DNA from: Phycisphaera sp. | Lineage (GTDB): Bacteria > Planctomycetota > Phycisphaerae > Phycisphaerales > Phycisphaeraceae | Length of the DNA: 64,000 nucleotides | NCBI GenBank assembly: GCA_016125215.1 | Contig: WGMF01000025.1 | Location: 1 to 64,000, forward strand | Reading direction: 5' to 3' | Shown: positions 26,483 to 34,938 of the stretch, piece after piece | Position numbering within the stretch: the stretch's first letter is position 1 | Layout of the letters: each line of letters starts with the position of its first letter | Made by a program: the position numbers and the translations under genes | The notes under the pieces: generated by a model | The model's input: the letters and a program-made list of their open reading frames with translations, nothing else | Told to the model about the DNA's origin: nothing | Database searches by the model: none

Positions 26483-27511
26483 ATGCGTATCCGATGGCGC
26501 GGCCTGGAACTTCCCAACCGGATCGTCCCCGACCCCGAGCTCAACAACGCCAAGTACGGCAAGTTTGTCATCGAGCCTTTCGAGCGCGGCTTCGGCACCA
26601 CCGTGGGCAACAGCCTCCGGCGGATCCTCCTCTCGAGCCTCGAGGGCGCGGCGGGCACGTCCGTCAAGATCAAGGGTGCCGAACACGAGTTCTGCAGCAT
26701 CGAGGGCGTGATGGAAGACGCCACCGACATCGTCCTGAACATCAAAAACATGATCGTCAGCTCCGAGAGCGACGAGGTCAAGACCATGCACCTCTCGGCT
26801 GAAGGCCCCGGCGAGGTCACCTGTGAACTCATCGAAGCCGACACCTCGATCACCATCCACAACAAGGAACTCGTCCTGGCGACGCTGACCAAGCAGGTCG
26901 GCTTCGACATGGAGTTCACCGTCAAGAAGGGGCGTGGCTACGTCCCGGCGAGCGAGCAGCTCGAATCGGGCGAGGACCAGGAGATCGGTTGGATCCCGGT
27001 CGACGCGATCTACTCCCCCGTGCAGCGCGTGCGTTACAAGGTCGAGGACACCCGCGTCGGCCAGAAGACCAACTTCGACAAGCTGACGCTCGAGGTCTGG
27101 ACCAACGGCACGGTCACGCCGGAGATGGCGCTGGTCGAGGCCGCCAAGATCCTGCGCAAGCATCTCAACCCGTTTGTGCAATACTTCGAGCTTGGCCAGG
27201 CTGTGGCCTCCGACAGCGCCGCTGCCGCCGCTCGCATCGAGGAAGAACTCATCGGCAAGCTCAAGACGCCGATCAGCGAGCTTGAACTGTCCGTGCGTGC
27301 GAGCAACTGCCTCGAATCGGCCAAGATCAACACCGTGGCGGACCTCGTCTCCCGGACCGAGGCCGAGCTGCTCAAGGTCCGCAGTTTCGGCAAGACCTCG
27401 CTGCGTGAGGTCAAGCGCAAGGTCGCTGACATGGGTCTGACGTTTGGCATGGAGATGCCCGCCGAGCTGAAGCAGGAACAACCCGCCGCCGCCGCGGAAG
27501 AAGAGGAATAA
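26483..27511 (+). CDS. rpoA: RNA polymerase alpha subunit
   Basis: 342 residues. The N-terminal assembly domain (about 1-235) has FVIEPFERGFGTTVGNSLRRILLSSLEGAA and VRYKVEDTRVGQKTNFDKLTLEVWT. The C-terminal domain (about 265-335) has the helix-hairpin-helix ELSVRASNCLESAKINTVADLV, then KVRSFGKTSLREVKRKVADMGL. Acidic tail. A 142-base gap from rpsK. Confidence 0.96.
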   Translation: MRIRWRGLELPNRIVPDPELNNAKYGKFVIEPFERGFGTTVGNSLRRILLSSLEGAAGTSVKIKGAEHEFCSIEGVMEDATDIVLNIKNMIVSSESDEVKTMHLSAEGPGEVTCELIEADTSITIHNKELVLATLTKQVGFDMEFTVKKGRGYVPASEQLESGEDQEIGWIPVDAIYSPVQRVRYKVEDTRVGQKTNFDKLTLEVWTNGTVTPEMALVEAAKILRKHLNPFVQYFELGQAVASDSAAAAARIEEELIGKLKTPISELELSVRASNCLESAKINTVADLVSRTEAELLKVRSFGKTSLREVKRKVADMGLTFGMEMPAELKQEQPAAAAEEEE

Positions 27512-27572
27512 ACCCGTTCGGACGAACCCTGACACTTTGTTACTTCACCCCACTCCCACGGGGAGCTAAACC

Positions 27573-28223
27573 ATGAGACACCGCGTATCCGGCTACAAAC
27601 TCGCCCGCACCTCCGAGCACCGCAAGAGCGACCGCCGAAACCTGGCGATCGCCGTCTTCACGCACGGGCAGATCACCACGACGATCCCCAAGGCCAAGGC
27701 CGTCAAGCCCTTTGTCGAAAAGCTCATCACCGCCGCTCGCAAGGGCGATCTTGCCTCGCGCCGTAAGGTCCTCAAGGCGCTGGGCGACCCGATCCTGGTC
27801 GACCGTGACCTCAAGGACTTCGACCGTAAAGAGCTTGCCGCCGACGGGTACAAGGTCAACCGTTACCACGAGCTCGAAGACGGCCCGCGCGTGGTGAAGA
27901 AGCTCTTCGACGAGATCGCCCCCAAGTTCGCTGACCGCGCGGGCGGGTACACCCGCATCGTCCGACTCGGCAAGCACCGCATCGGCGACGGCTCGGACCT
28001 GTGCGTACTGCAACTCGTCGGTGACGAAGACGGCCCGCAGGTGTCCGGCCAGACCTCGCGCCGCCGCGAGAAGGCCAACAAGCGCATGGAGTTCGCCGCC
28101 AAGGTCCGCAAGGGCTGGAAGAAGTCGGACACCCCGGCCCCGCAAGTCCCCGCTGATGAATCCGCCACGGCAACCGCCGAACCCGAGAAGCATGAGGGCG
28201 ATATGGAAGCCAAGGCTGAGTGA
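27573..28223 (+). CDS. rplQ: 50S ribosomal protein L17, extended
   Basis: 216 residues against about 120 in E. coli. The conserved part is MRHRVSGYKLARTSEHRKSDRRNLA, then HGQITTTIPKAKAVKPFVEKLITAARKG. It carries an insertion of about 40 residues mid-protein (IEVDRD-like DPILVDRDLKDFDRKELAADGYK) before KLFDEIAPKFADRAGGYTRIVRLGKHRIGDG. A Pro/Glu-rich tail follows. Last gene of the superoperon. Confidence 0.94.
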   Translation: MRHRVSGYKLARTSEHRKSDRRNLAIAVFTHGQITTTIPKAKAVKPFVEKLITAARKGDLASRRKVLKALGDPILVDRDLKDFDRKELAADGYKVNRYHELEDGPRVVKKLFDEIAPKFADRAGGYTRIVRLGKHRIGDGSDLCVLQLVGDEDGPQVSGQTSRRREKANKRMEFAAKVRKGWKKSDTPAPQVPADESATATAEPEKHEGDMEAKAE

Positions 28224-28264
28224 CTTCACACGGGTCATCCTGACAACTTGTGACCAGACCACCA

Positions 28265-28288
28265 CCCCGTCCGCGCGGGGTTTTTCTT
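28265..28288 (+). terminator. Rho-independent terminator of the ribosomal superoperon
   Basis: Stem CCCCG (28265-28269) / CGGGG (28276-28280), loop TCCGCG, then TTTTTCTTT. It lies 42 bases after the rplQ stop. Confidence 0.75.
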
Positions 28289-28385
28289 TGTCCTGTGGTT
28301 AGGCGGATCCGTACACCCGCATCGCTCTTGGGTGACCTCGAGTGATGATGTTGTCAGTCACAGTGAGAGGGATTACGCTCACGCC

Positions 28386-29579
28386 ATGTCAAGCTCAGAG
28401 AAGCCCATCCCGGATACTGTTGTTCGTGGGCGTGACCGGACACCGATCGCGGTCAGTTACATGCCCAACGAGGCGCTGGCGACGCGGCTGCTTGAGATCG
28501 CGGACGAATACCGTTGGCGGCTGATCGGGTTGGAGGTGTTCCTCGGACAATTGCCGACCAACCTGGATGTGGGCGGGGCTTTGGTAGCCACTGGACCGCA
28601 GTCCCAACTCGTCGTGAACCTGCTGGAGCGGAATATCCCGGTCGTGCGTCTGGGTCGGATGCCGCATCCCCTGGACGAACTGGTGCCCGCGGTCATGCCG
28701 GACCGGTTCGCGGTGGGGCAACTCGCGGCCGAACATTTCGCGGAGCGTGGGTTTGGGCATGTGGCTTTCGTCGGGCATCCCATGTGGAGATACAACCGCC
28801 CCTTTTTTCGCGGCCTCAAGACACGCGCGCGTGAATTGGGTTGCGAGTGTTACCTCAAGCGGATGCACGGGGAAGAGCGTCCGCCCGACTCTAAAGGCTC
28901 GCCGGAGAGTTGGCGTTATCAACAGGACGACTTTACACAGGACCTGCTCAAGATGCCCAAGCCGCTCGGGCTTCTGGCGGTGTCGGATGTGACGGCCGGG
29001 CGATACTGCCGGTGGCTCATGGAGGCGGGGCTGCGCGTGCCCGAGGACGTGGCGGTGCTGGGCATCGGCAATGACCGCTTTTTGTGCAAGTCGGCCCTGG
29101 TGTCGATCTCCTCGGTGGCGCACAATTGGGATCAGATTCTGGAGACCGCGGTCGGGATGCTTCGCGAGCGGATGGAGGGAAAGCCCATCGACCGGACGTG
29201 CGTGCAGGTTCCCCCGTTGGGCGTGGTGACGCGGCCGAGCACCGATGTGCTTGCGGTGTCGGACCCAAACGTCGTCAAGGCCCTGCGTTACATGTGGGAC
29301 CACATCGACCGGGACCTCACCGTCGAAAAGGTTGTTGAGCATGTGCTGATCTCACGCCGATCGTTGGAGCGTGCGTTTGAGCGTGAACTTGGCCGGGGGA
29401 TTTTCGCCGAGTTCCAGCGCAGGCGTCTGGACCGGGCGTGCGAGATGCTGAACCAGACCGACCTGCGTATTGCGCAGGTCTCCGCCGCACTGGGCTTTAG
29501 TTCTCAAAACTATTTCAGCCAGGTATTTAAAAGGTCTTTTGGGGTAAGCCCCGTCCATTACCGATCGCGCCAGCACTAA
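28386..29579 (+). CDS. XylR-type transcriptional regulator (sugar-binding + AraC domain)
   Basis: 397 residues. The first about 285 form a LacI-like periplasmic-binding fold (VPRLGRMPHPLDELVPAVMPDRFAVGQLAAEHFAERGFGHVAFVG, LLAVSDVTAGRYCRWLMEAGLRVPEDVAVLGIGND). The last about 105 form an AraC/XylS DNA-binding domain with two helix-turn-helices (VEKVVEHVLISRRSLERAFERELG and LRIAQVSAALGFSSQNYFSQVFKRSFGVSPVHYR). This matches XylR-type sugar-responsive activators. ATG 28386 is preferred over 28332. The gene beside it encodes a PEP-CTERM protein, but no sugar pathway is adjacent, so the effector is unknown. Confidence 0.88.
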   Translation: MSSSEKPIPDTVVRGRDRTPIAVSYMPNEALATRLLEIADEYRWRLIGLEVFLGQLPTNLDVGGALVATGPQSQLVVNLLERNIPVVRLGRMPHPLDELVPAVMPDRFAVGQLAAEHFAERGFGHVAFVGHPMWRYNRPFFRGLKTRARELGCECYLKRMHGEERPPDSKGSPESWRYQQDDFTQDLLKMPKPLGLLAVSDVTAGRYCRWLMEAGLRVPEDVAVLGIGNDRFLCKSALVSISSVAHNWDQILETAVGMLRERMEGKPIDRTCVQVPPLGVVTRPSTDVLAVSDPNVVKALRYMWDHIDRDLTVEKVVEHVLISRRSLERAFERELGRGIFAEFQRRRLDRACEMLNQTDLRIAQVSAALGFSSQNYFSQVFKRSFGVSPVHYRSRQH

Positions 29580-29659
29580 CCAATCGTCCCCATTTGACGA
29601 TACCATCCTTCGTTCTGTGTCTGGCGTGATATCTTAAAATTAATTGCGCTATATTATTC

Positions 29660-29688
29660 TTGACGCCTGAAAATAGAGACTTTATGAT
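29660..29688 (+). promoter_or_regulatory. Strong promoter of the PEP-CTERM gene
   Basis: TTGACG (29660-29665) and TATGAT (29683-29688), each 5 of 6, with a 17-base spacer, in an AT-rich island (29626-29700) unlike its surroundings. Leader of about 90 bases. Confidence 0.65.
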
Positions 29689-29785
29689 TTGGAATAGAAT
29701 TTTACCCTATTCCCTCGCATCCGGAACCCTTTCGACTTAATCACCCAACCTGACCCCAATCCCCAATCCCAAGGAGGAATTAAGC

Positions 29786-30625
29786 ATGTTCATGAACAAA
29801 ACCAACACCCTGATTGCAACTGCGGCGGTTGTCGTGATCGGTATCGGAACCGCAAGTGCTGCGTCGATCTACTCCGAGAGCTTCGACTACGGCAGTTCCG
29901 ATCTTCCCTTCAACGGAGGCAACGTCGGCACCTGGACCTCCAACTCGGGCGTCCTGAAATATGACGCGGACGGTGGCCTGGCGAGTTCACAACTCACCGG
30001 TGAGACCGGTGGGTCCATGTGGCTTGACTACACGGCAGCCCGGACCGGGAATGACTCCAGCCTGAATTACGCAATGTCCTCAATGGGCATCGGTAACACG
30101 GTCTGGGTCGCGGCGCTGTTCCAGTATGTCACCGGCACCGGCACGGACCACATCCTGACGATTGGCGGAGGGGTGATCTCCAGCCTTGGCATCGCCATCA
30201 CCTCCGGCGGCAACGTCGTGGTATCTGCGGCTGACCCCTCGAATACAAACGGAGCGGTCGGGAGCAACTCTACGGGCATCACCAACGTGGCCAACGGAAC
30301 CTACCTGGTGCTCCTCCGCGCGACGGTCGGTTCAAACTCATACAACAACACCGGCTCACCCGACTCCACGGTGGACTTCTGGTTCGACCCGAGCGACGTG
30401 ACCAACCTCGGCACACCCGACTGGACCAGCACCGGCGGTTCCAAGTTCGGTCGCAGCACCGATACCTTCAGCAGCGTCTCCGCAACACCCTCCGAGCAGG
30501 GCCGAACCGACGAAATCCGCATCGCTAATTCACTCGCGGAACTCGGTGCCAATATCCCCGAGCCGGCGTCGTTGGCGCTGTTTGCTCTGGGTGGCCTGAT
30601 GGTACTTAGTCGGCGACGCAAGTGA
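29786..30625 (+). CDS. PEP-CTERM sorting domain protein
   Basis: 279 residues, secreted. A signal peptide covers about 1-26 (ATAAVVVIGIGTASAAS). A beta-rich, Gly/Ser/Thr/Asn-rich middle reads like a concanavalin-type binding domain (SESFDYGSSDLPFNGGNVGTW; VDFWFDPSDVTNLG). The C-terminus is a canonical PEP-CTERM tail: IPEPASLALFALGGLMVLSRRRK, with the PEP motif, a hydrophobic stretch and a basic end, processed by an exosortase in organisms that have one. AGGAGG lies 8 bases before the ATG. The function is not readable, but attachment to matrix or cell surface is the family norm. Confidence 0.9.
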   Translation: MFMNKTNTLIATAAVVVIGIGTASAASIYSESFDYGSSDLPFNGGNVGTWTSNSGVLKYDADGGLASSQLTGETGGSMWLDYTAARTGNDSSLNYAMSSMGIGNTVWVAALFQYVTGTGTDHILTIGGGVISSLGIAITSGGNVVVSAADPSNTNGAVGSNSTGITNVANGTYLVLLRATVGSNSYNNTGSPDSTVDFWFDPSDVTNLGTPDWTSTGGSKFGRSTDTFSSVSATPSEQGRTDEIRIANSLAELGANIPEPASLALFALGGLMVLSRRRK

Positions 30626-30671
30626 AACGCATCCGGCGGATGCGCATGAACTGATTCCCAATGTCCTCCGA

Positions 30672-30711
30672 GCGGCTGGGTGTATAACCATACCACCCAG
30701 CCGTTTTGTTT
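30672..30711 (+). terminator. Terminator after the PEP-CTERM gene
   Basis: Perfect 10-bp stem CGGCTGGGTG / CACCCAGCCG with an 11-base loop, followed by TTTTGTTT. Confidence 0.85.
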
Positions 30712-30757
30712 CCCGGGCAGGTCATTGCCTGATCGATCTCTTCCGGAACGCAATACC

Positions 30758-30901
30758 ATGTAACAGTCTCGTTTCCCATCGCGGGCGTTTACCCTCGTCG
30801 AACTCCTTGTGGTCATTTCGATCGTTGCGGTCCTTGTTGCCCTGTTGCTCCCGAGCCTGAGGTACCGCGGGTCGTTCAATGATTACGACGACTGGTGGTA
30901 A
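30758..30901 (+). pseudogene. Wrecked prepilin-like gene (in-frame stop and internal deletion)
   Basis: ATG 30758 is followed at once by TAA, then in the same frame [19 protein letters not shown] and [14 protein letters not shown], an almost perfect planctomycete prepilin N-terminus (peptidase site before FTLVE, Glu at +5). After that only [13 protein letters not shown] and a stop at 30899 remain, where the intact neighbour at 31209 continues for over 200 residues. So the codon-2 stop and a large deletion have destroyed it. It ends 5 bases before a hairpin that is duplicated after the intact gene. Confidence 0.75.
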
Positions 30902-30906
30902 ATAAT

Positions 30907-30936
30907 AAAGCCGAGGGACGGTTGTCCCTCGGCTTT
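30907..30936. terminator. Hairpin terminator, copy 1 of a duplicated element
   Basis: Perfect 13-bp stem AAAGCCGAGGGAC / GTCCCTCGGCTTT with loop GGTT. Identical stem at 32081-32110 (loop GGCT). A- and T-ends make it bidirectional. Confidence 0.9.
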
Positions 30937-30971
30937 GTGTCTGCCGATCGACTCATACCGGTAGAGGATTT

Positions 30972-31063
30972 TCAGCTCGGGCGCTTGATCGGCGTCAGGG
31001 TGAAGTCCTTGATGGTCAGGCCTTTGACCTCGCCGTGGCGGAAAAAGTGAAGGAAGGGTTGCT
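30972..31063 (-). pseudogene. C-terminal remnant of a transglutaminase-like gene
   Basis: Minus-strand reading gives HFFRHGEVKGLTIKDFTLTP and then IKRPS and a stop, against HFSRTGEVKGLTIKDFTLTP, TKQPS at the end of the intact 639-residue gene at 32150-34069. Only about 30 codons are left; upstream sequence is unrelated. Together with the wrecked prepilin and the shared terminator this is a truncated duplicate of the neighbouring module. Confidence 0.85.
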
Positions 31064-31130
31064 TTGTGCGCAGAACTCCCCGGGTGTCAGGCCGGGACAC
31101 AGCACATCCATCTGCGCGGTAGCCTTGGTA

Positions 31131-31159
31131 TTGGCTTACCGTCGATTCGACTTTATAAT
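31131..31159 (+). promoter_or_regulatory. Promoter of the intact prepilin gene
   Basis: Perfect -10 TATAAT (31154-31159), spacer 17, weak -35 TTGGCT (31131-31136), 50 bases ahead of the ATG. Confidence 0.6.
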
Positions 31160-31208
31160 CATTTTGTCATTTCATTCCGATGCGTGTTCCCACACAGGAG
31201 CGTTTGGC

Positions 31209-32024
31209 ATGGGCCACACCGCGAGCCGACACAGCGGGTTTACGTTGATCGAACTTCTCGTGGTGATATCCATTGTCGTACTTCTGATCGCGGTATTGCT
31301 GCCCGCGCTAGGCAAGGCCCGGTACGTCGCAAGGACGACCGTGTGCTCAGCCAACCTCCGGCAGGTGGGGACGGGTGTGACGACGTACGCGTACGACAAT
31401 GATACGCACTATCCCTACAACGGCGGTCGGTATACCTATCGTGGCATTGACTACCGCTGGGACCTCAAGCCATGGTCGATCCGCAGCAAAGGTTTCTGGG
31501 ACAACATCCCCCTCATCAGCCCGTACATCAACAACATGGCTGATATCTTCATGTGCCCGCACATCAAGGCGGTTTGGACGGACAACGTTTACAAGCCATC
31601 CACGAATGACACGCAAACCCCATTCGGGATGTTTTACTGTGTGATGCAGGGCGGTTCGTCTGTCGTGGCGGTACCGATGCTGCGGGTCGGTGATGGCTGG
31701 GGCCCGGGCACCGCGTCGGACGGCGGGGGGATCACGTCAAAAAGCCGGTACCGCATCCTCGGCATGGATTACATGCGGATCGTCAACGGCAATTTCGAGG
31801 CCAACCACCCGCCATTCAACGGCGCATACACCTATGTCTCCCGGGGTAATGCCGATGGTACGGGATACAGCTTCACCAACGGCAACATAGGCAATGCCAA
31901 CTACCTCTACGACGACGGCAGCGTCGTCAATCACAATAACATCAGCTACTACGACGTCAGCGATCTGGGCCACTACCGTAACGCCGGCCGAACGCTGGTA
32001 ACAGTCGACAGGGTTGAGCGATGA
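31209..32024 (+). CDS. Prepilin-like secreted protein (type II/IV pilin N-terminus)
   Basis: 271 residues. The class III-type leader MGHTASRHSG is followed by [20 protein letters not shown]: prepilin peptidase site G|F, Glu at +5, then a hydrophobic helix. LLPALGKARYVARTTVCSANLRQVG is the usual planctomycete continuation; the rest is Tyr/Gly/Asn-rich and ends with DDGSVVNHNN. Such genes are often present in dozens of copies per planctomycete genome as pseudopilin-like secreted proteins. ATG 31209 has AGGAG 8 bases upstream; the longer frame from 31035 is rejected. Confidence 0.85.
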   Translation: MGHTASRHSGFTLIELLVVISIVVLLIAVLLPALGKARYVARTTVCSANLRQVGTGVTTYAYDNDTHYPYNGGRYTYRGIDYRWDLKPWSIRSKGFWDNIPLISPYINNMADIFMCPHIKAVWTDNVYKPSTNDTQTPFGMFYCVMQGGSSVVAVPMLRVGDGWGPGTASDGGGITSKSRYRILGMDYMRIVNGNFEANHPPFNGAYTYVSRGNADGTGYSFTNGNIGNANYLYDDGSVVNHNNISYYDVSDLGHYRNAGRTLVTVDRVER

Positions 32025-32080
32025 AAAACGTACTGCATCTGTGACGGGGAAACACCGCCTTTCAAAATCCATTGAAATGA

Positions 32081-32110
32081 AAAGCCGAGGGACGGCTGTC
32101 CCTCGGCTTT
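32081..32110. terminator. Hairpin terminator, copy 2 of a duplicated element
   Basis: Perfect 13-bp stem identical to 30907-30936, loop GGCT. It lies between the convergent prepilin (+) and transglutaminase-like (-) genes. Confidence 0.9.
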
Positions 32111-32149
32111 GGGGTGGTTGATGCGTTGCTCTGACGCGGTGGGCTACGG

Positions 32150-34069
32150 TCAGCTTGGCTGCTTGGTCGGCGTCAGTGTGAAGTCCTTGATGGTCAGGCC
32201 CTTGACTTCGCCGGTGCGGGAGAAGTGCAGGACATTTTGGCCTTTGTTGAGCTTGATCTCGACCGCGGGGGTCTTGTCCCACATGCCGACGGTGAACGGC
32301 ACGTCGATGGTGATCGGTTCGCCACCGTTGACCGCGACGGTGAGTGTTTGTTTGTCGCTGGTGGTGACGACTCGGGCGGTCAGGGCGTAGGTGCCCGCGG
32401 CCGGTGCGTCGAAGGTGTATTCAAAATCTTCAGCCACACCGAGGCGGGCGTAGTGCAGTTGCATCCCGCCGAGGCTGCAGGGCATGAAGATGATCTTCGG
32501 CGTGCTCTCCTTGGGGGTGCTGCACGCGACGGCGGGGATCGTGATGACACCGGTCGAGCTGATTTCGATCTTGCGGTCGGCGTCGGTGACGGTCGAAGCG
32601 ACGAGGGTTTCCTTTTCCTTGGACTCGTTGGCTTCACCGATGTCGGTGCCGACGGCGGCGATGGTCTTGGCCTGCGATTCCTCGACGATCTGGCGTTGCT
32701 CATAGAGCGCCACACCGTTCCAGAAGCCCGACGGGTCGGCGTGGAAACCAAACGCGGGTGCTTCGCCCTCGACTTGGCCGACCCACTTGGCGCGCATGAC
32801 TTTCTCGAAGGGTTCGCCGGTCATCCGTGCCTGGGTGTAAGCGAGGAAGTCGCGGTCCTGGCCGTATTTGGTCCAGCCCCAGGTCCAACCGGCACCGAGG
32901 TTGATGACCCAGCCCTCGGGCGACCAGTGGACGAGCGTCGCGTGGCCCTTCTGCGGACGGGCGGTGGTCGGGATGCCGAAGCATCGTAGGATGAATCGAC
33001 CGAAGAACGCACGTCGGCCACAGACGCCGCCGTTCATAATCATGTTCTGGTAGCCCTGCAGGTCTTCGCGGTCGTACTTCTGGTCCGCCGAGCCGTATTT
33101 CACTTCGGTCTTGACCGACTGGACGTACCGCCAGCGTGTGTCGGGCGTGGAGATCAGGTCGGGGCGGTAGTTGTGGAGCATCTGTCGGCCCCAGGCCAGG
33201 GTTTCATCCGGCTCGTCGCCGTTGACCACGTTGCGCAGGTCCCAGATGGTGAGGTCTTTGAAGTTGGGGTCGAGTTCGTTGTTGAGATAGGCCTGTTCAA
33301 AGCCCTGGTAACGCTTGACGGGGTCGACGAACTCAGGGGCATTGGTTGCGGACTTGGGGTTGGCTTGCTTGATGGGCGTGGCGTGTTCGAGGGCCACGGC
33401 CAGCGCCAGACGCTGGAGCAAACCCTCGTGCGACTTGGGGCAGGTCTTTTCGATCTCGGTGTAGATCTTCATCGCCTGGCCATACTTGCCGCTGTCGGCT
33501 CCCTCAGCCATGACCATCTGTTTCATCAGGGCGTTGTCGCTGAGCAACTGATCGACCAGCGCCTTCTCGGCGGTGCCTTGCTCGGCAAACTCGGCCAATC
33601 CGTGCGGGGTGGCCTGGGCTAGGACGATAAACTTCACGAGCTTGTCGTCGAGTTTGTCGCTGGAGAGGAAAGGCTGGACGTGGGTCATCACCGTCTTGAC
33701 CGGGGCTGTCGCGGCGGCCTGGGCCGACTCGAGGGCCTTGACCGCTTCTTCATGTTTCTGTTCGGTTTCGGGCTTTTTCTTGTCCACGCCGCGGACGGTC
33801 TTGAGTTCTTCCGCCGACGCCAGCGCCTCGGCCTGGTAGGCCTTTACGAAGTCGGATTTCTGGGCTGCGTCGGTCTTGGGCAGGGCGGCGACGATCTGGG
33901 CCTTGAGACCCTCGAGCGTTGCGGTGTATTCGGCGGCGAGTTTGTTGCCGACCTCGGTGAGGGGCGTGGCCACAGGCTCGGCTTCTTTCGACTTTGCCGG
34001 CTTAGCCTGGGCCAGGCTGACGGTCATCGTCAGCGCCATGATCGTGCAGGTCATCCATCGTGCGTTCAT
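32150..34069 (-). CDS. Secreted transglutaminase-like domain protein with C-terminal beta domain
   Basis: 639 residues. A signal peptide covers about 1-22 (MALTMTVSLAQA). A charged helical region (about 25-230) leads into a transglutaminase-like core (about 330-420): MNGGVCGRRAFFGRFILRCFG holds the candidate nucleophile Cys, and RPQKGHATLVHWSPEGWVINLG the His, with a later Asn/Asp to complete a Cys-His-Asp triad. About 500-639 looks like a carbohydrate-binding-type beta sandwich (YTFDAPAAGTYALTARVVT, IDVPFTVGMWDKT, KGLTIKDFTLTP). It could be a peptidase or cross-linking enzyme on the cell surface. A truncated duplicate lies at 30972-31063. Confidence 0.72.
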   Translation of the reverse strand: MNARWMTCTIMALTMTVSLAQAKPAKSKEAEPVATPLTEVGNKLAAEYTATLEGLKAQIVAALPKTDAAQKSDFVKAYQAEALASAEELKTVRGVDKKKPETEQKHEEAVKALESAQAAATAPVKTVMTHVQPFLSSDKLDDKLVKFIVLAQATPHGLAEFAEQGTAEKALVDQLLSDNALMKQMVMAEGADSGKYGQAMKIYTEIEKTCPKSHEGLLQRLALAVALEHATPIKQANPKSATNAPEFVDPVKRYQGFEQAYLNNELDPNFKDLTIWDLRNVVNGDEPDETLAWGRQMLHNYRPDLISTPDTRWRYVQSVKTEVKYGSADQKYDREDLQGYQNMIMNGGVCGRRAFFGRFILRCFGIPTTARPQKGHATLVHWSPEGWVINLGAGWTWGWTKYGQDRDFLAYTQARMTGEPFEKVMRAKWVGQVEGEAPAFGFHADPSGFWNGVALYEQRQIVEESQAKTIAAVGTDIGEANESKEKETLVASTVTDADRKIEISSTGVITIPAVACSTPKESTPKIIFMPCSLGGMQLHYARLGVAEDFEYTFDAPAAGTYALTARVVTTSDKQTLTVAVNGGEPITIDVPFTVGMWDKTPAVEIKLNKGQNVLHFSRTGEVKGLTIKDFTLTPTKQPS

Positions 34070-34330
34070 CTGGTTTGCCTTTCCTTTGAGGAGGGTTGAG
34101 GGGTGATCGATCTTTCACAACACCCCGGCGGGAGCTTGCTGAAAACCATTTTTAAGTAGCTATTTTAATTTGAATTACAATATTTTTGGGTCGGACCGAT
34201 GGGGATCATGGGGGGGTGTCATCCAGCAGGGTGGGCGTGGGGTCAACTGGATTAGAACGCACGCGGTTTGATTTTCTTGCATGACTCGCTTGGGGGTACG
34301 CTTAACGATCACGGGCCAACCATCGGGACC
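34070..34330. other. AT-rich upstream region of the transglutaminase-like gene
   Basis: No gene. Bases 34140-34195 are strikingly AT-rich for this genome (long A and T runs), consistent with a promoter reading minus toward 34069, but no box pair is clear. Confidence 0.4.
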
Positions 34331-34846
34331 TTACCCCTTTGCTTCGTCGATCATTCGATCAAAATATCGCAACACGTTGAGCGACACCCGGCAGCGGGCG
34401 AGCAGGGGGGGGCGGTCGGCCTGGGGCATCGGTCCTGCTTGCGTGAGCAGTTCAGCCACCCCTCGCAGGGCCTCTTCACGCTGGTCACGTGCCCATCTGG
34501 CGATCTCATCGAGTTTCTTTTGGTTTCCCCCGGCCTTGGCCTCTTCCATCGACTCGCGGGTTTCCATGACCTCCATGAGCAGTTCGGGGGGGAGGCTTTT
34601 ATCGTCCCCTTTCGCTGACCCACCCCAGCGAGCCATCAACGCCTCGGCCCGCAGTTCGGGCGACTTGAGCACACGGTAGGCCTCGTTGAGGCGCGCGGTG
34701 CGTTCGGCGGCGTCGGCCTGGTCGAGCGGGTCGGTGAAGCGGTCGGGGTGGTTCGCCGCCCCTTGCTCGATGTAACGCCGGTGCATCGCTCGGTCATCGA
34801 GGTCGTAACGGGGTTCGAGGCCAAGCACGTCAAAGGGGTCGTCCAT
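34331..34846 (-). CDS. hscB: HscB-like Fe-S co-chaperone (J-domain protein)
   Basis: 171 residues, the same length as E. coli HscB. The N-terminal J domain (about 1-75) has the HPD motif in AANHPDRFTDP and ARLNEAYRVLKSPELRAEALM. The C-terminal domain (about 90-165) has LLMEVMETRESMEEAKAGG and LLARCRVSLNVLRYFDRMIDE, the three-helix region that holds IscU in the family. It would stimulate an Hsp70 during iron-sulfur cluster transfer. No isc or suf genes adjoin, so the symbol is by similarity of architecture. Confidence 0.75.
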   Translation of the reverse strand: MDDPFDVLGLEPRYDLDDRAMHRRYIEQGAANHPDRFTDPLDQADAAERTARLNEAYRVLKSPELRAEALMARWGGSAKGDDKSLPPELLMEVMETRESMEEAKAGGNQKKLDEIARWARDQREEALRGVAELLTQAGPMPQADRPPLLARCRVSLNVLRYFDRMIDEAKG

Positions 34847-34875
34847 GCCCCAAGTTTAGCCTGTCTTTCGCGAAC

Positions 34876-34909
34876 AAAAAACCACCCCGGCCATCCGGCG
34901 CCGGGGTGT
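34876..34909 (-). terminator. Rho-independent terminator for the 34939 gene
   Basis: On the minus strand: stem CACCCCGGC / GCCGGGGTG with an 8-base loop, then GGTTTTTTGTT. It lies 30 bases past the stop of the secreted hypothetical. Confidence 0.85.
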
Positions 34910-34938
34910 TGAGGGCGGTTCCTCAAACTGACATTGTG

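Noticed and set aside
26447-27535. A 362-codon minus-strand frame opposite rpoA
   Set aside because: Shadow of rpoA third-position GC bias, no ribosome site or domain.
30758-32024. Insertion sequence as cause of the duplicated hairpins
   Set aside because: No transposase or terminal inverted repeats; the duplicated parts correspond to gene ends plus a terminator, which fits segmental duplication and deletion.
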